Shown here in pieces: positions 24,301 to 33,329 of a stretch of DNA of 64,000 nucleotides. Source of the stretch: Candidula unifasciata (taxonomy: Eukaryota > Mollusca > Gastropoda > Stylommatophora > Geomitridae); the NCBI GenBank assembly GCA_905116865.2, contig CAJHNH020007557.1, positions 124,001 through 188,000 on the forward strand, written 5' to 3'. Below the pieces are notes generated by a model. The model had not been told where the DNA came from. It searched no databases and was given only the letters and a program-made list of their open reading frames with translations. A program made the position numbers and the translations under genes. Position 1 is the first letter of the stretch, and each line of letters opens with the position of its first letter.

Positions 24301-26838
24301 GAATTCCGCAGCCAAACAGAAATGTAGTCCCCTGAGTGAAGATGGTTAGTGAAGACAGGTTAGAGAACATTGCCAAAAGCTCTCTCTCTCTCTCTCTGTG
24401 AGTGTGTGTGTGTGTGTTAAGTGGTGGGGTGGGGGGTGTATTATGTAAATATAACTGAATCAACATCATCATCCTAATCGTGTGCTTTGCTGACTTGCAC
24501 AGGTGATCATGCCACTTCACAATCTGTGATTTTTCTATAGCAGGGCTACTCAACAATAGGCTTGCAGATTATTGTACTGAATCAACAAACTTTCTATGCT
24601 GGCCCATGATAAACCACATTTTCAACATTCTGGTCCCTGAGTTCACTTTGATGTATAGCCCTAGCCCTTTTCCACAGCATGTTTCAGTTCAAGTGTTGAC
24701 ACTCTTCTATGCCATAACAGAGAGCTTCCAAGATTCATCTCATGTTGTCTTTCTGTGTCTCTTTCTTGCCACAGATCTTTTCAGTGGTCACAACACGTTC
24801 CAGTTTCCTTCTTCTCATAACATGATCCCAAAAAAAAATGATGACTGGCTTTTTCTGATGTTTGTGATAAGAATCAACATAGATTAAAAAAAAAGTCTAT
24901 ATCAGTATTTAGGATACTATAATCAAATGATAGTCTGTATGTGGCATAAGTCAATAATAATATGTGGGATACTATAATCAAATGGTAGTTTTTATGTGGC
25001 ACACACAAACATCAAAATTTGTGATACTATAATCAAATATTTTTTTATATGGCACAAGCCAACATCAATGTATGTGATACTAAAATCAAGTGATAGTTTT
25101 GTTTTTAATTATATGGTACAAGCAAACATCAACATTTAACTCTTGTGAAATTGTCTCTAATTTGATATAGAGATAAATGCTGTGAAGTTACATCATGGGC
25201 AGGATTTTAGTGCTAGGACAAACTTTAATACATCCCCCAGTGCTAGAAAATCTTTTAGCCAATTCCCCTCAGTGCAACTACATAAGGCTTTAAATGAAAA
25301 CCTTAAAAGTGGTGCTAGAAATTGAAATAACTATGCCACTGACTAGTAACCTGTCGATACTGATGTTAAGGATGTCATGTGATTATCACTCTCCACATTA
25401 TAAGAGTCTAATATCTCAGGGGTGTAACCAAATTTGCAGTGCATGTTGCTATCTCAGGGATGTTCCAAGCATGGTCAATTGTCCTGCAGTTTTGTGTGTG
25501 CTTGTTTTGGTTGCAGTTTTGTGTGTGCTTGTTTTGGTGTGCATTCTAGAGGATGAAGTGCATCTGGGAGGTGTGCTGTTGGCGCATGTGCTATTGTCAT
25601 GAAATTTTGTGTTGTATATTTGTTGTTTGTTTTTTCCTGAGAGGATGGCGTTTTTGTGTGTTCTCCTGCAGGGGAGGAGGACGTAGGATGGACATAGGTG
25701 GGTTAGGGTCAATGGTGTGGGGTCCATTTATGGATGTTGTGAGGTCGTTTTGTGGACGTAGATGTGTTTGTTTTTTTGGTGGGTTGGGGTTAGGGTCAAA
25801 GATGTAGGGTCCATTTCTGGATGTTGTGGGGTCATTTTGTGGACATAGATGGGCTAGGGTTAGGGTCAGCAGCTGTGGATGGTGTGGGGTCGTTTGGGTG
25901 GATGTTTTGAACTCGTTTTGAATACAGAACACCTTGTCGCCGGCAGGTGACAACAACATGGTTTTTTTATCCTCCAAACTGTTAGTGCAATCTCATATTG
26001 AGTGCCAATTAGGGTATTGTGGGGTGGCCCAAAAACAGCCAATCATTAAAGATGTATACTGCTGGGTTCTCGCACAAACTGGCAATCACAACAATTTCAC
26101 ATGTTAGTAGATCTGGACAGAGATCTGCTATTGTGGCAACTATTGTTCTGGTGGCCAGAATGCAACAATGTCTGCCAGAAGTGTCGCAAACAGGTCGCGA
26201 CCTGGGCGCTGAGCGTGTCTTCGCCACATGAACTCACACATGTAAGACTCTAATAAATGTCTGTGAGTGCCATTCTGGTGCTTGTTTCTCTCCTTTGCCG
26301 ACCTCCACATGCACTCGATGCATTGCGTATGAGCACCTGTTGTGGGGTCAACCAATTTTATGAAGTGACTGACGGTGAGATGCGACAATCTAGGAATATT
26401 TCCATTGTGCGCACGCCACATGTCGGAGATTACTGTCGTGCCGGGTCTGATGTTTGTGCCAATGGGCAGACATGTCTCTGCTTTCTGTCTGGAACACAGA
26501 ACATAAAGCATTTGCCGGATTCGCGACAGACGCCACCAAATACTAACTGTTGTGAAAACACACGTCCCAAATGATTTTCCGCCTTGAAAACAGACTTTCA
26601 TCGATTTCAACAGTGGTATTTTCTCCGCCGATCACTGCCGGATTCAACAATAATGTATTAGTACACAAAACCAGCAATCCTTTAACTGAGAGAAACGCAT
26701 TCTGGCTTACTTAGTAATAGACAAAAGTGGTGACTAAATTCAACAATCGCTACCTAAGAAGTCAGTCCAGAGCTCCAAATCAGTTTCAGCCAGAGCTGGT
26801 ACATCAGCGGCTAAACTTCTGGTCGAGGTAGACTCCAT
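18291..26838 (-). CDS. Unrecognised host gene U1 (5 coding exons, 192 aa)
   Basis: Spliced gene model on the minus strand: exons 26838-26754, 24331-24166, 22459-22372, 19735-19602 and 18396-18291. Every junction has AG acceptors and GT donors, and intron phases agree (1, 2, 0, 2), giving one uninterrupted 192-residue reading from a well-placed ATG (A at -3, G at +4) to TAG. The product looks soluble and mostly helical. The start is acidic (ETDLELWTDFL), followed by a Gln-rich segment (NSQQFIAEQQQKMYKMA) and an acidic middle (PLSEQEMETLDMVE). No signal peptide or clear membrane segment is visible, and I recognise no family. Introns contain a Merlin relic, SINEs and LINE ends. Additional exons of length 3n in intron 3 cannot be excluded. 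Confidence 0.75.
18545..18765 (-). pseudogene. LINE C-terminal fragment
   Basis: The minus strand reads FGHSIRTQPEQLSTWASAKP, then a decayed KRGRPR-type motif. It resembles the post-RT C-terminus of a LINE and lies in U1 intron 4. Confidence 0.5.
19010..19490 (+). pseudogene. LINE C-terminal fragment with GAAGAAG tail
   Basis: Decayed + frames encode WCLRRIERIKLYDIITYRAL, then KKRRRELEREVKKI, then a stretch like AKDKTTRCELVEGPCPTGG before GCAGAAGAAGAAAGAAAAGA. This is the typical LINE ending (a relative lies at 29870-30050). It is antisense within U1 intron 4. Confidence 0.75.
19602..19735 (-). CDS. U1 exon 4
   Basis: Acceptor TTTCTTTCATACAG/AGTAAC, donor GTATGTG/GTGAGT. 44 codons plus two bases (NDLKTILNFIYEVEERSALL, then GRIDMSYALQEVTSLEVFAS). 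An alternative donor, CCA/GTATGT, would break the phase with exon 5. Confidence 0.75.
19780..20385. other. Unassigned intronic sequence of U1
   Basis: AT-rich, with a short CA repeat at 19857-19872. GGGATTAAGAACCGCTGCA near 20350 resembles the right terminus of a SPIN/hAT-type element (GTTGAGAACCGCTG), but the rest is unclear. Confidence 0.3.
20386..21345 (+). repeat. Dispersed tandem units, about 60-70 bp
   Basis: Several diverged copies of GAATATATGGACCAAGTCAA followed by CAGATCCAGAAAAACATATT and ACAGACAGA. They are separated by unrelated stretches and by SINE1 20508-20800. Confidence 0.7.
20508..20800 (-). mobile_element. SINE1 copy (-) with 10-bp TSD
   Basis: Reverse-oriented copy, from TTCTTCCTTTTCTTCGCATT (3' tail) to GGCTCCAGAACCCACACACG (5' end). 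Flanked by perfect AGAATATATC at 20498-20507 and 20801-20810. Confidence 0.93.
21380..21950 (+). pseudogene. LINE-B-like RNase H / C-terminal fragment
   Basis: TVSDSQSALQKV (RNase H third Asp region) at about 21495-21528, then WIYYPGYAGVRGNERA near 21592-21640. The C-terminal ETEHLWVCPVCHDVDS at about 21890-21940 parallels the CPEC ending of LINE-B. In-frame stops and frame changes. Confidence 0.75.
22027..22380 (+). repeat. Tandem duplication, 2 x about 178 bp
   Basis: Copies at 22027-22199 and 22206-22380 share GTGAATAAAA-CCCATCTT, AAAGCAAACAAAT-ATGCA, CTCCATCAACTTGGAA and AACAGTAAAATCAAAGACAA. The second copy ends inside the 5' splice-site side of U1 exon 3. Confidence 0.9.
22372..22459 (-). 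CDS. U1 exon 3
   Basis: Acceptor TGTCTCTGCAG/GGAAAA, donor TTAGTG/GTGAGT. 29 codons reading ENKMSPLSEQEMETLDMVET then IFMRCSQLV. The donor side lies at the edge of a tandem duplication (22027-22380). Confidence 0.75.
22620..22975 (-). pseudogene. LINE-B 3'-end fragment
   Basis: The minus strand encodes DKTDRVGVLWERVYNSEEPM, DHNSLVRVMQQGVTKGPGQY, MARRMHIQNAAGTIGIG and the end WYHWYWNSALAAEDGDGELM. These are homologous to 38.6-38.9 kb. It lies in U1 intron 2. Confidence 0.8.
23364..23640 (+). repeat. 33-bp minisatellite
   Basis: About eight copies of GGGATCACTGGGTTCAAGAG followed by TGCAGTTTTTACA. The period of 33 keeps an 11-residue repeat open in one frame. Not considered coding. Confidence 0.92.
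23845..24125 (-). mobile_element. SINE1 copy (-)
   Basis: From CTTCTTCTTCCTGTTCACCA (tail side) to GGGCCCTGGAATCCACATGG (head). No clean TSD. Its 5' end abuts sequence just 3' of U1 exon 2. Confidence 0.85.
24166..24331 (-). CDS. U1 exon 2
   Basis: Acceptor TTCACTCAG/GGGACTAC, donor GGACCG/GTATGT (near-consensus). 54 full codons, with LRNSQQFIAEQQQKMYKMAL then RNVPQAWLEVLRIYGIIETD. Its first two bases complete the exon-1 codon (Gly), and its last two are completed by exon 3 (Arg). Confidence 0.75.
24380..24420 (+). repeat. (CT)n(GT)n microsatellite
   Basis: CTCTCTCTCTCTCTCTCTGTGAGTGTGTGTGTGTGTG-type tract. Confidence 0.95.
24700..24875 (-). pseudogene. LINE-D 3' fragment
   Basis: CACAACACGTTCCAGTTTCC, TTCTTCTCATAACATGATCC and CTTTTTCTGATGTTTGTGAT parallel 56640-56735, part of the GHxMRR-type LINE C-terminus on the minus strand. 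Confidence 0.55.
24895..25135 (+). repeat. Minisatellite, about 57 bp
   Basis: Four diverged units of GATACTATAATCAAATGATA followed by a TTTTTATGTGGCACAAGC-like stretch and AACATCAATATGT. Confidence 0.85.
25136..25680. other. Unassigned U1 intron 1 sequence
   Basis: Contains a 27-bp direct duplication (CAGTTTTGTGTGTGCTTGTT at 25486 and 25514). No gene. Confidence 0.4.
25683..25905 (+). repeat. Minisatellite, about 58-65 bp
   Basis: Repeats of GGGTTAGGGTCAA-G-TGTGG, GGTCCATTT-TGGATGTTGTG and GGTCGTTTTGTGGACGTAGA, with GGGTTAGGGT junctions. Confidence 0.85.
26010..26660 (-). pseudogene. Merlin / ISXO2-type DDE transposase relic
   Basis: The minus strand carries the DDE core of the ISXO2-like (Merlin superfamily) transposases. 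The first Asp sits in VEIDESLFSRRK near 26595-26625. The second Asp is in TVISDMWRAHNG near 26405-26440. The catalytic Glu is in TGAHTQCIECMW near 26305-26340, followed by RHLLESYMCEFMWRR. A frameshift lies between the first Asp block and the rest, and the N-terminus is missing, so it is inactive. Merlin enzymes are related to bacterial IS1016-type elements and make 8-9 bp target duplications. I could not locate its own terminal inverted repeats. It lies within U1 intron 1. Confidence 0.85.
26754..26838 (-). CDS. U1 exon 1 (start codon)
   Basis: ATG at 26838-26836 in the context CAATATGG, 28 codons plus one base (MESTSTRSLAADVPAL...), donor CTTAG/GTAGCG. The open frame extends 5' of the ATG, so an earlier in-frame start is possible but less likely. 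Confidence 0.65.
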
Positions 26839-26929
26839 ATTGATCAGCAGGCTGTTCAAAATCAGTAGTGTAATCTGGCAAATAAAGTCACTGTTTAATT
26901 TAAAGTTGCAGCAGATACTGGCCACATAT

Positions 26930-27135
26930 CTACGCTAATACTTTCAAACACTAATCACACTTGAAGTCATCTATACTTCATATCTATTCTATTCGAATCT
27001 TCATTGTAAAATATTACAAACCTTGTTCTATGACCAACCTAGCACCAGCTGTTACTATGTTCGACATTGCTGCACACTGGGCATTCGCATGTCTCTGATT
27101 TAACAGCTGTCCCAAGGTATCTTCTTTTTTTGTTC
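26930..27135. other. 5' flank of U1
   Basis: Presumed promoter/5' UTR side of the U1 model. No TATA box or other element stands out before LINE-A begins. Confidence 0.3.
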
Positions 27136-29495
27136 GCCTGAAATAAGTTGTCTATATCAGCAATTTTGTCTCTTGTATAAATTTCACTGTCGTTGTTAGT
27201 TCATTCAGTGGTCTATAGAGTTTACGTACCACTGTTGTTCTTTCTGGCCAAAAGGTTTGCCTTAATGTGTCAAATTCAGTGCAGTCCTGGAGTCTGGTAG
27301 TCTTAGTTTCAGCTTCACAGCAAACGGGTTGCCCCGTCTTTGCTCCGCTCCTGTGCCAGCGAAAAACACTCAGAATGTCTATCACAGTCCCTTGTGGAAA
27401 GATTGACAGACTGCTGTCTCAGCATATCTAGCATACACTCGCATTAAAGCATATGGTAGCCATCCGAAGTGCTAACACAAACAGTCCAACATTAGAAATG
27501 CAGTTCATCATTGATGATAGCAGAACTTGTCGTCAACAGATCAGCAGTTGTCCGCGTGATCAATTTTAATACGGGTCCCGCAAGCATTGAACGACCGGCA
27601 TCGCGCCATTTTCTGAATCTACAATTCACACCACGTTGGTCACAGTCGAAAAAAAACATTCCAAATGCAATCCGCAGCTCACAGGGTCACGCCATGCATT
27701 CAACTCAGAAGCTGGGCGACGAAACTATATCCAGTCTACAAATGGAGCAAGAATGCATCGGCCACCGTCCGGCAGAAGCAAAAAATTTGTCTCTGTTCCA
27801 AACGGCGCCGCTGCTTAGCGTCCATTTTAACCGGAGTCCTGGAGTACATGCTCTGTCGCCTGGGGCACCTTTCCACAGGTGCACATGGCTGATACACCTA
27901 TCTTGAATTTTGTGTACATGTGGTTATGTAATCGGTTGTGCCCTGCTCTGAGGCAGAAGATAATGACTTGTTCTGGTCTGTCCATAATAAAATAGTCGTC
28001 TTGTGCTGGGTCTGGTGGTTTTCTGATCGATTTAATTATTCTTTTCTTTTGATAGTATGTGACTGATACATCTGGCTGCACTTTTGTCGCACCTTCCCCT
28101 GCCAGTTGATCAGCTTTCTCATTTCCAAGCACTCCACAATGAGACGGTATCCACTGCATTACGACTCTTCGCTGAAGGCTGAGTTGTGTGCAGCAGTGTT
28201 TGCAATTCTGGTAGTTTCCTAGACTGTACTGTACCACTGTAGTCTGAGGTTGGTTATGCGCTGCATTGTTTTACAGAGACAGCTTGTGAGGCTGATCGGT
28301 CTGTAGTTGGAGGCATTGGAACTGTCTTTTCCAGGCTTTATGAGGGGTATCATAATTGCCTCTCTCCAGATCTGTGGAACATTTCCTGTTGCCCAGCAAA
28401 CATTAAATATCTGTAAAAGCTTTGTTTTGGCTATTGTTCCTAAGTTTCTGATCATTTCGTTAGATATACCATCTGCTCCTGGTGACTTCCCCATTTTCAG
28501 CTTTGAAATGGCCAACTCCAGTTCATTAAGTGTAATTGGCACCTCTAACGCCTCTGATGTTATTTCTGTTTGACTTCTGGATTGTGTCTTTTCTTGAATT
28601 TCTTGTTTTTTTCTCTGAACTGATTTCAATGTCGTTATCTAAAGCAAAAGTGTCTGAAAAAAGGTTGGCTGCCTCTCTTCCTGTGACTATGTTTCCATCT
28701 TTCTGCAGCGTGATCTTTGAGTTCCACCGTGTGTCCTCATCATTAATTTGCTTTACAAGCTTCCATAACTTTCTTGTGTCTTTTTCAAAGTTCAGCGACC
28801 TTGTTTTCTCCTGCCAGCTTTCCCTTCTAACCTGCAGCTTTGTCCTTACAAATTTTGCTTTTGCATGCTGGTAGTTATTGTGATGTTCTTGGTTTGGCCT
28901 GGTCTCTGCTTTCTTTCTGGATGTTTCTACTTCGTTATGTAAATTTTCTAGCTCACTATTCCAGTATGGCTTATAATGCTTATGGGCATCTTTTGGTATT
29001 GATTCTCCTGCTGCCTTTAGTTCGCATTTGTTAAATTCTTTAACTACTTTGTTTATATCCTGGTCTACGCTGAGATTTTCAAGCAGTATACTGGTACGGT
29101 GTTTGAACATTGTCCAGTCAGCCTTCTTGTAGTTGCACCTTGGCAGCGTACTAGTTTCTCTGACCTTTTCATTTTCTACATTCAGGTCACTGCCTCCCAG
29201 TTGTTTTCCAACAACTCGTGTAATGTTCCATTCCAGATCTGGAGAGTGAAATGCTAGGTCTGGGGTAGTAGCGGTGTGCAACGACCTCGAGTAGAATGTG
29301 GGTGGATCAGTTGGCATATTATTCAGAACAAGTCTGTTCTCATCCTGCCACTCCTCCAGTTTCTCTCCTCTCTGGTCTATGTGGTCGTACCCCCAGCTTT
29401 GTGAGTGGCTGTTAAAGTCTCCACATAAAATCATCTTTTTTTCTACTGGGATTGTGTCTAATGCTTGGGGACGATCACTTGGGCAGTAATAGGTA
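27136..29495 (-). pseudogene. LINE-A copy: endonuclease end, RT fingers, RNase H, 3' end
   Basis: The longest LINE-A copy. 28526-29434 encodes the C-terminal half of the APE endonuclease (LCGDFNSHSQSWGYD, then GGSDLNVEN). It continues into the RT N-terminus (KMGKSPGADGISNEMIRNLG and SNASNYRPISLTS) at 28219-28629. A deletion near 28235 removes the RT palm with its Asp pair. RNase H follows (WIPSHCGVLGNEKADQLAGE, 28090-28165), then the CTCG...HVLQD block. The reading resumes after a 541-bp insertion (27294-27834) as FDTLRQTFWPE to the stop. The 3' end is GGCGAACAAAAAAAGAAG. It is 5'-truncated near 29490 and not autonomous. Confidence 0.9.
27294..27834 (+). mobile_element. Element X insertion with 11-bp TSD
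   Basis: Unknown transposon inserted in LINE-A RNase H/C-terminal sequence. Flanked by perfect AGTCCTGGAGT direct repeats (27283-27293 and about 27835-27845). Starts CTGGTAGTCTTAGTTTCAGC and ends CATTTTAACCGG. No long terminal inverted repeats or poly-A tail. Related copies lie at 44560-44900 (reverse) and 52505-52900. Contains GCTCCGCTCCTGTGCCAGCG and GCAATCCGCAGCTCACAGGG. No protein domain. Confidence 0.85.
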
Positions 29496-29868
29496 TATTA
29501 GTTGTAGTACATTTTACCCCACTAGGACCTCACAAAAGCGATAAACACCCGATGACATAAAGTGCCACCATGTGGATGAGGATCACCCGTGGAGAGGTCC
29601 AGAAACCGCATTCAGCCATTAGGCCATTTTTATGGCCGGGCTACATTGCGACCCCTGGCAAGAGCCAGGGTGGGGCTTCAAAATAACGAAAAATTGCATC
29701 TCACAAGGAGATGACTAGGTATTTATAATATAACCCAAGGTATATTTCTCTACTGACTATTCTAACTGAAAGCTGTTATACCTTCTATCTTGGCCTCAAA
29801 GACAGCATAGTCGAGACATACAGCATCTGTCCTAGCAGTGAGAGTATAGTACCTAGAATCTATCCTAA
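29496..29868. other. Unassigned spacer
   Basis: Moderately GC-rich part (29510-29690, GGCCGGGCTACATTGCGACC) with no identified family. Confidence 0.35.
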
Positions 29869-29869
29869 C

Positions 29870-30055
29870 ACTAAAGGAAACTTCTTCTGTCTTTCTATCC
29901 CCCAATGGAGCATAGGCCCTCAACCAACTCACACCAAGTCGTTCTGTCCTTCGCCATTACATGGAGCTCTCTCCATGTCCTCCCCATCTTTCTAGCTTCA
30001 TCCTCCAGCTCTCTTCCTAATTTGTTTTTTAGCCTTCCTTAATTTCTATGATCCT
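29870..30055 (-). pseudogene. LINE C-terminal fragment
   Basis: Minus-strand reading ELEDEARKMGRTWRELHVMA, then KDRTTWCELVEGLCSIGG, followed by a GACAGAAGAAG-type end. Same family as 19010-19490. Confidence 0.7.
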
Positions 30056-30089
30056 GTGGGTTCCAATGCAAAGACATTCTATTTATGCT

Positions 30090-30285
30090 GCGTTAGCGCA
30101 GTCGATAAGAGGCTTGCTTTTAAATCCAGCTGCGACTCGCTACAGCCACGGTCGGTGTTCGAAACCAGGCGGCTACCGGGGTTCACCCAGCATCTAGGAA
30201 GTGGGTACCAGAGTTGACACTCTGGGGTAAATGAAGGAACATCGCTGTAGCTACAGAGTTACATGCAAACGGTGACACAGGCAGA
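30090..30285 (+). mobile_element. SINE4, tRNA-derived
   Basis: A-box-like GTTAGCGCAGTCGATAAGAG and B-box-like CGGTGTTCGAAACCAGGCG, about 60 bp apart. The body follows (GGGGTTCACCCAGCATC, GGTACCAGAGTTGACACTCT). Only one copy is seen here. Not a functional tRNA: the stem pairing is poor and there is a long intervening insertion. Confidence 0.65.
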
Positions 30286-30472
30286 CAATTCTTATCAGCT
30301 GTCCGTACTAGTGGCAGAGCACTTATGGTTTATAACTGTGTGCAATGACGCTGGTTCACATACCTTTTTACAGCATCTTATCTTAATTACTTTATTCACT
30401 GGAATTACTTTAGTCATCTTCTGAAGCTTCACATTAGTAATACCATTATATTATATTAGTCATACTCCCTGC

Positions 30473-30688
30473 GTCTGTGGCGTAGGCATTGAGAACGAGC
30501 TTCGTAATGTGGGGTGCCGGGTTCGATCCCAGCTGCGGGTCTTGCATTGGTTTCGACAGTGGTATCGAGAAGACGACCATCCAGAAAGAAATAGCAAACT
30601 ACTGGATGTACATTTGCCTAGAAAAGCCCCAACAGCCAAAAAATGCTGGGGTTGGTTCTGCGACACACTGTAAGGGATACGCAACTAA
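30473..30688 (+). mobile_element. SINE2 copy (+), tRNA-derived, 12-bp TSD
   Basis: Full-length: CTGTGGCGTAGGCATTGAGA head, GTGCCGGGTTCGATCCCAGC B box and the 3' end GGGATACGCAACTAA. TSD CATACTCCCTGC (30461-30472) versus CATACCCCCTGC (30689-30700), one mismatch. Confidence 0.93.
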
Positions 30689-30700
30689 CATACCCCCTGC

Positions 30701-31106
30701 AAAGACCAGTTAATGAATGCTTGTAGTTAAGTAGTGACTGTTTTAAGGGGTTAGTCACATTATGATTAAGTTACAAGGGAACCTACCTCTGACCAGTACT
30801 AACTCTGTTTCGCATTGAGATGAATGATAGGAAAAACAAGTGAGAAATGGAGTAGAAATGGCGGTCTTAGAATAGAAAGAGGTCAAGTATTTGATTTATT
30901 GAGTTTAGGAAATTAAATCTGCAGGGAAGGTTTTAATTTATTAACACCTTTTAAAAGTTAAAGTATACAATCATCATGTATTTCTTGTATTCAGGAGTGG
31001 ACAATCAAGGTTTTCACATCTTGTATTTAGGTATTCAACAGGTAAATAACCTTAAGGATCTAAGATGCTTGCCAGGCATACATGCTTTTAGGACCTAAAC
31101 TGAAAA
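30701..31106. other. Unassigned spacer
   Basis: AT-rich. No gene or repeat family seen. Confidence 0.4.
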
Positions 31107-31114
31107 AAATATTA

Positions 31115-31519
31115 GGCTATCCTCTGAATAATGGTCCCAAATAATCAAGGCTGAAAATATACCCTAACAGGGCGTCAGTCACATGTACATTGCGGACCTC
31201 TTTTCCTTTGACTACACAGCATACCGCGAAAAAGCTTCCGCCGAGTTGAAGTCACTGCCGGGAGTTTCTTCCGCGCCGCTTCGCATTGAGGGGCTAAACT
31301 AGATGGCTGGGACTTACGAGCAGCAGCTACTGCATCTCCTGCAGTTTCCTTCATTTTATTTCCTCGTGAGTCCCAGCCATCTAGCTCCACTCTGCGCGGC
31401 ATGGGAGATACTCTCAGCGGTGGTGGTATAGTCGCTGGAAAGAGGTCCACAATGTACATGTGCCTGAGGCCCTGTTGGGGTATATTTTCGGCCTCAATAA
31501 TTTTATTCAGAGGATAGCC
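31115..31519. mobile_element. Foldback MITE, family A, 8-bp TSD
   Basis: Terminal inverted repeats of roughly 90 bp: GGCTATCCTCTGAATAATGG at the left, and the complement of CAGAGGATAGCC at the right. Both arms include AAAATATACCC and CATGTACATTG-GGACCTCTTT. Perfect 8-bp TSD AAATATTA at 31107-31114 and 31520-31527. The internal GGGGCTAAACTAGATGGCTG is shared with the copy at 46211-46487. Confidence 0.93.
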
Positions 31520-31930
31520 AAATATTACTTAAAATGAGACTTTAAAAAAATGTCAAATATAACTTTCAAATTTGCAACAACAAAATAAGTAAATTTTATT
31601 TATTTAAATAAAATATTACTTCTTAATTCTTCAATCTAATATCACTGTGTAGCTTGTAACCTACATTTTTTGAATTTGTCATTAAAATGTTTGTGATTTT
31701 TGTTTTTCAATTATTGGGTTACCTTTCACTTTTTAGTTGCATGTTAATATTATTGTTTAAAAACTTTACTTCAGTTTGATCTGAAGCTTAACTGTACAAT
31801 AATACTTCTTCCTGATGAAAATTAACAAAAAACAAAAACAGAAGTGAGAAGTCTGCTGTCTCTTATTATTTACTTTGAGTTTGTGACTTTCAAATATTGT
31901 AATTAATTAATACTCTTGGGGAGACTTTTC

Positions 31931-32905
31931 GGCTCTACTGTAAAAGCTTAGCGGGGCTTAGTGGGAGTTATGTCCCTTGGCCAAACTCAAAACAACTCAA
32001 AACAAGTCGCGGAAAAAGTCACGAATCAAACGGCATACTTACCTATCATCATCCGGGTGCGTGTAGGGTTGCGTAGGGTGTCTATCATCGTCCTACGGTT
32101 GCGTGTAGGGCTGCTTATTGCGTGTAGGTTGGTTGTTTGCATAAGATGAGGGGTAGGGTTAGGGGTTAGGGTTAGGGTTAGCGTTTAGGGTTTAGGGTTA
32201 GCGTTTAGGGGTTAGGGTTAGGGTTAGCGTTTAGGGGTTAGGGTTTAGGGTTAGGGGTTAGGGTGTAGGGTTTAGGGTTTAGGGTTAGGTGTAGCGTTAG
32301 ATGTGACAATTGTGATGCCGTAGTTCTCTACAATCGCGCACAGTCGCATGCATGCGCAAACAGTCGACGGACGGTGGATGCTACTGACATGGACAATTCG
32401 CCACCGATTGGGGCACCAGCCGCCGCGCGCTATTGCCTTCATATTTGGCACACTTCCAGTGGCGCCACTCCCACAAGCATCAGATTGTCGGCCAGTATTA
32501 CGACCTCCTACGTGAAAATTGTCACATCTAACCCTAACCCCTAACCCTACTCCTAACCCACACCCCTAACCTACCGCTAACCCAAACCCTACGCAACCCT
32601 ACATGCAACCGTATGATGATGATGATAGACACCCTACGCATCCCTACACGCAACCGTATGATGATGATAGACACCCTACGCTGCCCTACGCGCAACCGTA
32701 TGATGATAGGTTACCCTAGACGCAACCCTACGCAGCCCTACACGCAACCCGGATGATGATAGGTAAGTGATGTCATTTGATTCGTGACTTTTTCCGCGAT
32801 TTGTTTTGAGTTTGGCGAAGGGACGCGAAGGGACATAACTCCCACTAAGCCCCGCTAAGCCGGCCGAAGCAGTCCAGCTTACTGGCCAAATTTGACAGTA
32901 GAGCC
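31931..32905. mobile_element. 975-bp foldback element with telomere-like repeats
   Basis: Ends in inverted GGCTCTACTGT (31931-31941) and ACAGTAGAGCC (32895-32905), flanked by perfect 8-bp TSD GACTTTTC (31923-31930, 32906-32913). The arms are about 390 bp. They include GCTTAGCGGGGCTTAGTGGG, GCGGAAAAAGTCACGAATCA and GTAGGGTTGCGTAGGGTGTC. The left arm then runs into GGGTTAGGGTTAGCGTTTAG repeats (32155-32295), mirrored by CCTAACCC repeats at 32530-32590. The central unpaired loop, about 32310-32515, is GC-rich (CACCGATTGGGGCACCAGCC). No coding capacity. Confidence 0.93.
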
Positions 32906-32914
32906 GACTTTTCT

Positions 32915-33325
32915 GTCAATCGATTAATAATAAATAATATTTAATTTAAATATATATGACAAGGCGACATCAGTGAGCACTAATACTCAAATACTGTACT
33001 AAGTACTACTAAACTTTCTAAACTATATTAATTAAATAGATTTTTTTTTTTTTTTAGTATACGACATACACATAGCACACGGGGCAGGAGATCTATACTA
33101 CTATTATATATATTAATCTGGCGCTAACTCTAAGGGGGGACAAAATTGTCCGCCCCCATACGTACAGATAGAAGAATGACTGTTATAAGGTTGTCACAAG
33201 ACACTTGTTCGACCAGCGACTGTCACAAAAGATCACTCTTAAGACTTGACAGAAGACTCACAACGTCCCAGAAAACAGAATCAACAATTTCTTGAATAAC
33301 CAGTTTCCTATTTTTAACCATCCCG
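32915..33325. other. Unassigned spacer
   Basis: AT-rich with a T13 run at 33042-33055. No gene seen. Confidence 0.4.
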
Positions 33326-33329
33326 GAAG

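Noticed and set aside
30100..30175. Functional tRNA gene
   Set aside because: A and B boxes are recognisable, but the stems do not pair properly and the sequence continues into a SINE-like body.
32155..32295. True telomere or chromosome end
   Set aside because: TTAGGG-like repeats are short, imperfect and mirrored inside an inverted-repeat element with an 8-bp TSD, so they are interstitial.
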